NCBI RefSeq assembly: GCF_903064525.1 | Contig: NZ_LR797830.1 | Span: 992,001-1,056,000, forward strand | From: Methylacidimicrobium sp. AP8 | GTDB lineage: Bacteria; Verrucomicrobiota; Verrucomicrobiia; Methylacidiphilales; Methylacidiphilaceae | Reading direction: 5' to 3' | Length of the DNA stretch: 64,000 bases | Shown here: one piece after another, positions 57,314 through 64,000 of the stretch | Layout of the letters: each line of letters begins with the position of its first letter | Position numbering within the stretch: the stretch's first letter is position 1 | The notes under the pieces: generated by a model | Seen by the model: only the letters and a program-made list of their open reading frames with translations | Database searches by the model: none | What the model was told of the DNA's origin: nothing | Program-made: the position numbers and the translations under genes

Positions 57314-59085
57314 GTCAAGGGTGGAGGCCTCCGGCCATCGCATTCGTCGGACGGAGCGGTGCGGGCAAAACGACCCTTCTCTGCTCGGTTCTGCGGATCC
57401 TTAGGGCCAAAGGGATCCGTGTCGCTGCGATCAAGCATGCCCACAAGGGTTTCGAGATCGATTACCCGGGAAAGGACAGCCGGCGCTTGCGAGAGGCGGG
57501 CGCAAACCCGGTCCTTCTCGTCGGTCCGACCCGGCTAGCCCGGATCGAAGAGCTGGCCCCGCCGAGGGAACCGGAGATTGCGGAGGCGATCGCGCTCCTC
57601 GGCCCCACACCGGTCGACCTGCTCCTCATCGAAGGGTTTCGGGCGGAAGGGGTGCCGAAGATCGAGCTCTTCGTGCCATCTTTAGGTCAGCTTTTTTGTC
57701 GCAACGATCCCGATCTTCTCGCCGTGGCCTCCGAAGGGGATGGAGCTGTGCTTCCCGAAGGCGTGCTCTCCTTCGACCGGAACGATGCCGAAGGGATCGC
57801 CGCGCTGATTCTCCGGGCGTGCGGCCTGTTCCCGCGCTCCGATGGGGGCTGCAGGGGTTCGGCATCGACTCCGAAAGGCGCGATCCCGCTCAAGGAGGCG
57901 CGAAGAAAGCTTCGGGAGGCGATGGCGGCGGATCGGCCGAACGCTGCCGAAGAGGTGAGCCTGTCGCAAAGCGCCGGACGCGTCCTGGCACGGGACCTCG
58001 TTTCTCCCTTCGATCTCCCCTTGGCACCGACGGCGGCGATGGACGGCTATGCGGTGAGAGCATCCGAGCTGGGCGAGGAGGGTCGGGCGTTCTCCGTCGC
58101 AGGGACGGCCGCGGCGGGAGCTCCCTTTGCCGGCGTTCCGCCGGAAGGGAGTTGCGTGCGCATTTTCACGGGGGCGGTTCTGCCGGAGGGGACCGACTTG
58201 GTGATCCCTCAAGAAGAAGTTGTTCTTCACGGCGACCGAGTAATCTTGCCCGCGGGCCGGCGGGCGGGGGAAAACGTGCGGGCAAGAGGAGAGAGCTTCT
58301 TGCGGGGCCAGGAGTTATTGCGCGCGGGCACCCGGATCGGCCCCGGGGCGCTCGCGCTGCTCGCCGCCGCCGGACAGGACACGGTCCCGGTCTATCCCAA
58401 GCTTCGCGTCGGGCTCCTCTGCACCGGCCGGGAGCTGCGGCCAGTCGGTGCACCTCTCCGCCACGGGGAGATCTACGACAGCAATCGGGCCTTTCTCTCC
58501 TCCGCGCTCGCCGAGCTCGGGGTCGTGCTGGTCGATGAGGGAATCGTCGATGACGATAGCCGAGTTTTGGAGGAGAGGCTCGATGCTCTCGCGGAAAAGG
58601 CCGATCTGCTGGTAACCACCGGCGGGGTCTCCGCCGGGGAAAGCGATTACGTCGGCAAGCTCCTCGCGGAGCGGAACGCCGTCGTCATCCGGCAGATCGC
58701 GGTCAAGCCCGGGCGCCCCTTTCTCTTCGCCCGGTGGAGAGGCAAACCCCTATTCGGCCTGCCCGGAACGCCCGCTGCGGTCTTCGTCCTCTACTACGAT
58801 CTGATCCGCCCGCGGGTCCGATCGGCCATGGGGGAGAGAGAGCCGGTAGAAAGGGCGCGGCTGCCCGCGCTTTCCCGGATTCCGAAGAAAGCGGGCCGCA
58901 CGGAGTATTGGGCGGGTCGCCTCGCCCTCGGGACGAAGGGAGAGGCCGCCTTCGCCCCCGTCAGCACGGTCGATGCCGCGGGATTTCTTCCCGCCGCCGC
59001 CGCGGATCTCCTCGCTCTCCTGCCGGAGGAGTCGGAATGCGTCGAGGTCGGCGAGCCGGTCGAGGTGATCTTTTTGCCGAAGTAA
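57310..59085 (+). CDS. MobB-MoeA fusion for molybdenum cofactor synthesis
   Basis: A 591-residue fusion. Residues 1 to about 170 are MobB-like, with a P-loop (AFVGRSGAGKTTLL), IKHAHKGFEIDYPGKDSRR and LLLIEGFR. From about 190 to the end is MoeA: KEARRKLREAMAADRP, PTAAMDGYAVRASEL, RIFTGAVLPEGTDLVIPQEE and GLPGTPAAVFVLYY, with VTTGGVSAGESDYV as the molybdopterin-binding motif. MoeA inserts molybdate into molybdopterin and MobB assists GTP-dependent maturation. Each domain is full length. Confidence 0.93.
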   Translation: MSQGWRPPAIAFVGRSGAGKTTLLCSVLRILRAKGIRVAAIKHAHKGFEIDYPGKDSRRLREAGANPVLLVGPTRLARIEELAPPREPEIAEAIALLGPTPVDLLLIEGFRAEGVPKIELFVPSLGQLFCRNDPDLLAVASEGDGAVLPEGVLSFDRNDAEGIAALILRACGLFPRSDGGCRGSASTPKGAIPLKEARRKLREAMAADRPNAAEEVSLSQSAGRVLARDLVSPFDLPLAPTAAMDGYAVRASELGEEGRAFSVAGTAAAGAPFAGVPPEGSCVRIFTGAVLPEGTDLVIPQEEVVLHGDRVILPAGRRAGENVRARGESFLRGQELLRAGTRIGPGALALLAAAGQDTVPVYPKLRVGLLCTGRELRPVGAPLRHGEIYDSNRAFLSSALAELGVVLVDEGIVDDDSRVLEERLDALAEKADLLVTTGGVSAGESDYVGKLLAERNAVVIRQIAVKPGRPFLFARWRGKPLFGLPGTPAAVFVLYYDLIRPRVRSAMGEREPVERARLPALSRIPKKAGRTEYWAGRLALGTKGEAAFAPVSTVDAAGFLPAAAADLLALLPEESECVEVGEPVEVIFLPK

Positions 59086-59203
59086 AGGGGAGGGAATACG
59101 GAGGAGAAGCGTGATTTCCGCCGGCCGTCCATGGCGGGAACGAGGCGAAGGATGCCCGGACCGATGGAGGGGCGCCGCTTCCCTTCGGGGAGGGAAACGG
59201 TGG

Positions 59204-60196
59204 TCAGCGGGCGGTCGCCGGATAGGCGGCCGCAAATTCGAGGAAATCGGTGACGACACGGCGGAAGTCGGAGGCAAAGGTCCGCTCCTCGTGGGAGGCA
59301 TGAGGAATCACCCACCACCGTTTCGGCTCCGGCGCAGCATCGTAGATCTTATGCACGACGTCGACCGGCATCCGGCGGTCTTCCTCGGCCGCGAGGACAA
59401 GAATCGGCGCATGAATGTGCCGAGCGGCTTCCACGCAGTCGACCTTGCTCGGGTCGAGGGAATAGAGCCGCTCGAGCTCCCAGGAGACGAGATCGACAAA
59501 AGGAAAGGCGGGAAGGCCGAAGAAGAGCCGGGCGTGGACGGCCATCGAGTTGCGCAGGTTGTCGAAGGGGGCGTCCGCGATCACCCCAGCTACCCGCGGG
59601 TCCTCGGAAGCGAAACGCAAGGCCGTGACCGCACCGAGGGAGGTTCCCCACACCAGCGGATGCGAGAGCCCCTTGCCGGCCAATCGATCCGTCCAGGCCT
59701 TGAGATCATCCGGCTCTTTCCACCCGAGGGTGGTTATGGTCCTCTCGCTCTGCCCGTGACCCCGGAGGTCGACGGCGAGCACAGGGAAACCGAGCCGGTG
59801 TCCTAACACGATGTAGTTGATCTGGAATTCCTTGCTGGCTCCGAGTCCGTGCACCACGATGAGCGGGGGCTTGGTCGGGGTGCCCTCGGGCGGAACGAAC
59901 CAGGCCGCCAGCTGGAGTCCGTCTTCGCTTGTGATCCGCCAGTCTTCGTAGGGGATGCCGGCCAGGGCGGGGGTGATGCTAAGGAAGCTGTGCGGGGGGA
60001 CGGTGACCGCGACTCGGGCCAGAGAGTCGATGTACCACTTGAGCCCGGCGAAGAGCGCCGCGAGCAGACCGAGAAGCCCTACCGCCGCGAGGAAGCGCTT
60101 CGTCCCGCCGGGGAAAACAGCCGCAACCAGGGGGTGCGGCCGGTCCGCGGCCGACTGAGAGGCTAAAATTTCCGCTGCGTTCTCCTCCTTGCCCAT
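59204..60196 (-). CDS. Membrane-anchored alpha/beta hydrolase
   Basis: A 330-residue protein. One hydrophobic helix (FLAAVGLLGLLAALFAGLKW, about 35-54) anchors it. A hydrolase domain follows with PPLIVVHGLGASKEF (oxyanion region), the nucleophile elbow VWGTSLGAVTAL, D in the LVLAAEEDRRMP region and H in PHASHEERTF. Start at 60196 (MGKEEN). It may be a serine esterase or lipase-like enzyme; the substrate is unknown. It follows accB after a gap, on the same strand. Confidence 0.8.
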   Translation of the reverse strand: MGKEENAAEILASQSAADRPHPLVAAVFPGGTKRFLAAVGLLGLLAALFAGLKWYIDSLARVAVTVPPHSFLSITPALAGIPYEDWRITSEDGLQLAAWFVPPEGTPTKPPLIVVHGLGASKEFQINYIVLGHRLGFPVLAVDLRGHGQSERTITTLGWKEPDDLKAWTDRLAGKGLSHPLVWGTSLGAVTALRFASEDPRVAGVIADAPFDNLRNSMAVHARLFFGLPAFPFVDLVSWELERLYSLDPSKVDCVEAARHIHAPILVLAAEEDRRMPVDVVHKIYDAAPEPKRWWVIPHASHEERTFASDFRRVVTDFLEFAAAYPATAR

Positions 60197-60300
60197 CGCC
60201 TCGCCCTCGAGCACGACAAAGAATCGCTCAAGGAGGGGCGGAAGGCAAGCGGCGGTAGGCAGTTCGCGGCGACCGTCCTTCCGTTGGGCGAAAAGGGCGC

Positions 60301-60750
60301 CTAAGGCAACGGGCGAACCCGAAAGAGGGGACGGTCGAAGTCCACCGGCTTGCCGTTTTCGGCGAGGACCTCGGTGATAATGCCGCGCATCTCGGCCTTG
60401 ATCTCGTTCATGACCTTCATCGCCTCGATAATGCAGACGACCGTGTTTTCGTTGACCTCCTGGCCAACCTCGACGTAGGGGGCCGAGTCGGGCGAGGGAG
60501 AACGGTAGAAAACGCCGACCATGGGGGAACGGATCTCGCGGATGGTTTCGGCCGCGGGCGCTGCCAGCTCCTTGAGCTTTTCGGGCGGGACGAGCGCGGC
60601 GTGGGAAGGATAGACGATATGGGGGTGGGCCGCGGCCGGCGGCGGTTCCTTTCGGAGCCGTATCCGGAATCCCTCGCGCTCCACCTCGAGCTCCGAAAGG
60701 TTCCCTTTGGCCATCAACTCGATCAGTTCGGCAATTTCTTTCGTATCCAT
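60301..60750 (-). CDS. accB: Biotin carboxyl carrier protein AccB
   Basis: AccB (149 aa), the biotin carrier of acetyl-CoA carboxylase. The biotinyl lysine lies in CIIEAMKVMNEIKAEMRG; the usual flexible Pro/Ala linker (PPPAAAHPH) and C-terminal beta-sandwich with APYVEVGQEV are present. It overlaps the holB end by 28 bp. The carboxylase gene accC, often next, is not here. Confidence 0.95.
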   Translation of the reverse strand: MDTKEIAELIELMAKGNLSELEVEREGFRIRLRKEPPPAAAHPHIVYPSHAALVPPEKLKELAAPAAETIREIRSPMVGVFYRSPSPDSAPYVEVGQEVNENTVVCIIEAMKVMNEIKAEMRGIITEVLAENGKPVDFDRPLFRVRPLP

Positions 60751-61631
60751 GAAGGTTCCCTACGGGGAGATGGGCTCATCTTGGTCGACCCCTCGATCTC
60801 GAGGCAAGCTCGGGTGTATGCGAGTCCCGGGTCGAGCCCCCCCCGGAGATCCCGCAGCAGCTCCTCGAGGATCCGAATCTCCCGACCCGGCACTTCTCCT
60901 CGTTCCGGATCGGCCGCCTTCGCGTAGGCCTCCTCCAGTTGCGCCAGCAGCTGCTCGCGCCGGAGGTCGACTTCCGATTCGATGAACGACGCACGGATCT
61001 CCTCGGGTTCGTTCTCGTCCGCTTCGCTCACTTTGCCTTCGATCTCTTTGCGGATCTCGAGCACAGTGTTTTCCAGCAGGGCTGCGCGCCGGAACGCCCG
61101 CAGAAGGCCCGGATCCGGACTAAACCAGTCGGCCAGAAATCGGGCGTGCCGCGGATCCTCCGGCGCGGTGGCGCGTCGCTCCGCCCGCACAGCCAGCGAG
61201 AGGCAGCGGGAGGAGACCGTGGGAAGGAGCATCTGGGGCTGAGTGCTGGTGAGCAAGATCACCACATCCCGGGGCGGCTCTTCCAGCATTTTCAAGAAGG
61301 AGTTCGCCGCTTCCCCGCCTCCGAGGCACATCCGCTCGGCGTCGCAGACCAGCGCCACGCGGAAACGGCTGCTATACGGCTTGAGCGCGAGCATCGCCAT
61401 AAGCGACCGCATCCGTTCCACCGGAATGCGGCGCAACCGGGACTCGGGCTCCACCAGGTGGAAGTCGGGATGGATCTCCGGACGGGGCCCAAGCAAGAGT
61501 TCGGCGATCCGGAGCGCGAGCGCCTTGAGTTGAACGGAAGAGGAACCAAGCAGAAGGTAGGCATGGGCGAGGCGGTCTGCGGCTAAAGCCTCTCGAAGGC
61601 GAAGGAGAATGGTGTCAGAGTCCAAAGACAC
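60723..61631 (-). CDS. holB: DNA polymerase III delta' subunit-like protein
   Basis: A 302-residue clamp-loader subunit with LRLREALAADRLAHAYLLLG at the start, LALKPYSSRFRVALVCDAER and NSFLKMLEEPPRDVVILLTS, then LLPTVSSRCLSLAV. The Walker A and zinc cysteines of classical DnaX-type ATPases are missing, as expected for delta'. GTG 61631 overlaps tmk by 17 bp. The order cysS-tmk-holB is common. Confidence 0.9.
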   Translation of the reverse strand: MSLDSDTILLRLREALAADRLAHAYLLLGSSSVQLKALALRIAELLLGPRPEIHPDFHLVEPESRLRRIPVERMRSLMAMLALKPYSSRFRVALVCDAERMCLGGGEAANSFLKMLEEPPRDVVILLTSTQPQMLLPTVSSRCLSLAVRAERRATAPEDPRHARFLADWFSPDPGLLRAFRRAALLENTVLEIRKEIEGKVSEADENEPEEIRASFIESEVDLRREQLLAQLEEAYAKAADPERGEVPGREIRILEELLRDLRGGLDPGLAYTRACLEIEGSTKMSPSPRREPSWIRKKLPN

Positions 61632-62265
61632 GGCTTACGTTCTCCCAGATGCGGGTGGCGATCTCCTCCTCGGATCCGCTGGCGTCGATGAGCACGATGC
61701 GGCCGGGCTCGCTCTCGGCCAGCTTTCGATAGGCGGCCCGAACCCGCTCGAAGAATTCGGGCGGCTCCGTTTCCATCCGGTCGGTCGAAGCGCCCGCTGC
61801 CGCGCGCCGGGCGATGCGGGCTCTTCCCTCCGCCGAGGAGATGTCGAGGACGAAGGTCATCCCCGGGGTGAGGCCCGCGCAGGCGATCTCGTTGAGCGAG
61901 CGGAGGAGGGGGGCCGGAAAGCCCCGTCCCGATCCCTGGTATGCGAGTGTCGAGTCGGAGAAGCGATCCGAAAGGACCCAGGATTGGTTGCGCAAGGCGG
62001 GTTCGATGGCTTCCCGGACGACCTGCGCCCGTGCGGCCAGGAAGAGGAGGAGTTCGGCTTCCGGACAGATCGAAAGTTCGGGGGTTCGCTCCTTGAGCAA
62101 GGCGCGGAGCCGCTCCCCAAGCAGAGTGCCGCCCGGCTCCCGGACGGTGAGGACCCGGTGGCCCAAAGCGCGCAGCCGGGCTTCGAGCCGGCGGACTTGG
62201 GTCGACTTGCCGGCTCCTTCCGACCCCTCGAAGGTGATCAGGCGGATCGGTCGGGGGAGGCTCAT
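61615..62265 (-). CDS. tmk: Thymidylate kinase
   Basis: Tmk (216 aa) phosphorylates dTMP for DNA synthesis. The P-loop is ITFEGSEGAGKSTQ, TVREPGGTLLGERLRAL has the DR-type loop, and SDRFSDSTLAYQGSGRG carries the substrate-binding motif; the LID segment has RIARRAAAGASTDRME. It overlaps cysS by 4 bp (ATGA). Confidence 0.94.
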   Translation of the reverse strand: MSLPRPIRLITFEGSEGAGKSTQVRRLEARLRALGHRVLTVREPGGTLLGERLRALLKERTPELSICPEAELLLFLAARAQVVREAIEPALRNQSWVLSDRFSDSTLAYQGSGRGFPAPLLRSLNEIACAGLTPGMTFVLDISSAEGRARIARRAAAGASTDRMETEPPEFFERVRAAYRKLAESEPGRIVLIDASGSEEEIATRIWENVSRVFGL

Positions 62266-63659
62266 TTCCTCCGGAGCTCCTGGCCGCCGGGGGTATCCCG
62301 GACGGTCCATCCCTCCTTTTCGATCGCTTCCCGCAGCAAGTCGCTCTGCGGCCAATCCTTCCGCTTCCGCGCCTCCGCCCGCCGGGCGGCCATCTCCTGC
62401 ACGTGCGGCGGGATCGCATCCTGCGGCTCGCCGAGGCCGAGGATGGCATCGATCGCCTTCCAGATCGACGGCAGATCCGGCAGAGGGGCGCCGAGATCGA
62501 TGGCCCGGTTGGTGGCGCGGAGGAATTCGAAGAAATGGCCCAGAGCCTCCGGGAGGTTGAGGTCGTCGGCCAGGGAGGCGCAGAATTTGTCCAGGAACTC
62601 GTTGCCGACCGGAGACCCGGCAGCGAACCGTTCGGCGGGAAGGGTGCGCCAGCGCGCCGTCCAGTCGTCGATCCGTTCGACGGCCGCCTTGGCCGCGGCG
62701 AGGCCATCCCAGGTGAAGTTCAAGGTCTGGCGGTAGTGGGCGGACGTGAGCAGGAGGAAGCGAAGATGGCGGCCGGTGTAGCCTTTGGAGAGGATGTCCT
62801 CGACCGAGTAGGTGTTGCCGAGGGATTTGGACATCTTCTCTCCGTCGACGAGCATGTGGCTGCAGTGGAGCCAGGTGCGGACGAAAGCCTTTCCGGTCGC
62901 GCAGCAGCTCTGCGCGATCTCGTTTTCATGGTGCGGGAAGATCAGATCGACGCCGCCGCAATGGATGTCGAACTCCTGCCCCAGGTAATGCATGCTCATG
63001 GCCGAGCACTCGATATGCCAGCCGGGCCTCCCTCTGCCCCAGGGAGAATCCCAACCGACCTCCCCATCCTCGGGCTTCCAGGCTTTCCAGAGGGCGAAGT
63101 CGCCCACGCTCTCCTTGATGTATTCATCCTCCGCAATCCGGGTGCCGGGCTGGAGCCCCTGGCGATCGAGGTGGGCGAGCTTCCCGTAGTTAGGGTAGGA
63201 GCTGATCCGGAAGTAGACCGAGCCGTCTTCGCCTACGTAGGCATGTCCTTTCCGAAGCAGCTCCTCGATCAGGGCGATCATGATCCCGATGTGGTCGGTC
63301 GCCTTGGGGTGGTGATCCGGGAGCAGGATGTGAAGGATCTTCAGGTCTTCCTCGAAGAGGCGGATGTACCGGCTCGTGAATTCCCGGAGCGGAAGGGATG
63401 CCGCCCGCGCCGCGGCGATCGTCTTGTCGTCGACGTCGGTGTAATTCATGACCGATTCGGGCTCGAAGCCGAAAAGCCGGAGGACCCGCCGGAGAAGGTC
63501 GACGAAGAGAAAGGTCCGGAAGTTCCCGATGTGGGCCCGTCCATAGACCGTCGGACCGCAGGCGTAAAGGCGGACCTTGGGCGGGGAGAGCGGTTGGAAC
63601 TCCTCCCGCCGACGGGAGAGGGTGTTGAAGAAATGCAGGCGGTGGCGGCAGCGGATCAT
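62262..63659 (-). CDS. cysS: Cysteinyl-tRNA synthetase
   Basis: CysS (465 aa) charges tRNA-Cys. It has the HIGH motif in ACGPTVYGRAHIGNFRTF and KMSKS (GEKMSKSLGNTY). Zinc is bound through the early cysteine in YACGPTVYG and the CGGVDLIFPHHENE block, where the HxxxxE pair is visible. The protein is full length and lies upstream of tmk. Confidence 0.97.
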   Translation of the reverse strand: MIRCRHRLHFFNTLSRRREEFQPLSPPKVRLYACGPTVYGRAHIGNFRTFLFVDLLRRVLRLFGFEPESVMNYTDVDDKTIAAARAASLPLREFTSRYIRLFEEDLKILHILLPDHHPKATDHIGIMIALIEELLRKGHAYVGEDGSVYFRISSYPNYGKLAHLDRQGLQPGTRIAEDEYIKESVGDFALWKAWKPEDGEVGWDSPWGRGRPGWHIECSAMSMHYLGQEFDIHCGGVDLIFPHHENEIAQSCCATGKAFVRTWLHCSHMLVDGEKMSKSLGNTYSVEDILSKGYTGRHLRFLLLTSAHYRQTLNFTWDGLAAAKAAVERIDDWTARWRTLPAERFAAGSPVGNEFLDKFCASLADDLNLPEALGHFFEFLRATNRAIDLGAPLPDLPSIWKAIDAILGLGEPQDAIPPHVQEMAARRAEARKRKDWPQSDLLREAIEKEGWTVRDTPGGQELRRK

Positions 63660-63663
63660 GGGT

Positions 63664-63999
63664 TCATCGGCTTCCGTCGAGGGCGGGAGACCCGGACGCC
63701 CGGCGCCGGGCGACCAGCCGATCGATCTCTTCGGCCGGATAGGTCAGAATCTCGGAGAGGGTGGGATGATAGTGGGGTAGCCGGGCCAAGTCGCCTGCCG
63801 TGGCGCGGACGGACTGGAGGGCGACGAGCTCATGGATGAGCTCCGACGCTTCGGGGCCCGCGATCCCCGCCCCGAGGAGCTCGCCGTTCTCGGGGTCCGC
63901 CAGCAGCTTGACGAAGCCTTTGGTTCGTCCCATCAGAATCGATTTGCCGTGATCGGCGAAAGGGTACCGGGCGACAACCACCGGGCGGCCGGCGAGGCG
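63664..63999 (-). CDS. Dihydrolipoyl-dehydrogenase-like protein, C-terminal fragment
   Basis: The last 110 or so residues of a pyridine nucleotide-disulfide oxidoreductase, cut by the window edge. The dimerisation domain has FVKLLADPENGELLGAGIAGP, ASELIHELVAL and the active-site base in HYHPTLSEILTYPAEEI. This fits dihydrolipoyl dehydrogenase or a mercuric-reductase-like relative; the N-terminus that would tell them apart lies outside. It ends 4 bp before the cysS start. Confidence 0.85.
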   Translation of the reverse strand, partial: RLAGRPVVVARYPFADHGKSILMGRTKGFVKLLADPENGELLGAGIAGPEASELIHELVALQSVRATAGDLARLPHYHPTLSEILTYPAEEIDRLVARRRASGSPALDGSR

Positions 64000-64000
64000 C

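Overview
The window is 64 kb of GC-rich, densely coding bacterial DNA built around nitrogen and one-carbon metabolism. It carries a split but nearly complete molybdenum nitrogenase gene set, an assimilatory nitrate/nitrite operon, pqqABCDE, an NAD-linked molybdenum formate dehydrogenase and molybdenum cofactor genes. PQQ synthesis (cofactor of methanol dehydrogenase) next to formate dehydrogenase and nif suggests a diazotrophic methylotroph or methanotroph. A verrucomicrobial methanotroph of the Methylacidimicrobium/Methylacidiphilum type is my best guess. This is inference: no rRNA or methane monooxygenase gene is present.

Layout. 1-2.2 kb: the end of glycyl-tRNA synthetase, a decayed small-gene cluster and the first copy of a short inverted-repeat element. 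2.2-14 kb: a fatty acid desaturase, then divergent nifV and nifHDKENX-(NifX-associated)-nifQ-rhodanese. 14-24.4 kb: an outer-membrane barrel gene broken by the second element, then (reading leftward) a nitrate-binding protein, nitrate reductase, nirB, nirD, a single-domain globin and a nitrate/nitrite transporter, with a divergent LysR regulator. 24.4-32.9 kb: an accessory region of poorly recognised membrane and secreted proteins, a trypsin-like protease with TPRs, two more element copies, a 175-bp direct repeat and a pseudogene with an intact paralogue. 32.9-46.6 kb: nifA divergent from two A-type Fe-S carriers, then nifB-fdxN-(A-type carrier)-(TPR-like)-nifZ-nifS-nifT-(DegT-fold)-(small)-(SIR2-like)-nifW-fixABCX. 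46.8-51.2 kb: a small secreted protein, an orphan OmpR-type regulator and pqqABCDE. 51.4-59.1 kb: fdsGBAD, mobA and a mobB-moeA fusion. 59.2-64 kb: a hydrolase, accB, holB, tmk, cysS and a partial dihydrolipoyl-dehydrogenase-like gene.

How the parts work together. NifA and sigma-54 appear to drive the nif genes. I see GG-N10-GC promoters before nifH, nifV, nifA, iscA, nifB and nifW, and NifA-type TGT-N10-ACA sites before nifH and nifB. NifB, NifEN, NifX, NifQ, NifV and NifS build FeMo-co and Fe-S clusters, NifZ and NifW assist maturation, and FixABCX probably supplies low-potential electrons. The nitrate operon also has a sigma-54-type promoter. The formate dehydrogenase depends on the molybdopterin made with MobA and MobB-MoeA.

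Most notable observations: a four-copy non-autonomous IS5-like element with YTAR target duplications, one copy of which splits an outer-membrane gene that is restored exactly by in-silico removal; several sigma-54 promoters whose predicted start sites fall on or within a few bases of the start codon; a nif-embedded trio of a DegT-fold protein lacking its catalytic lysine, a small protein and a SIR2-like protein; and strong hairpins between nifH and nifD and between pqqA and pqqB. No tRNA, rRNA, CRISPR array or transposase gene was recognised.
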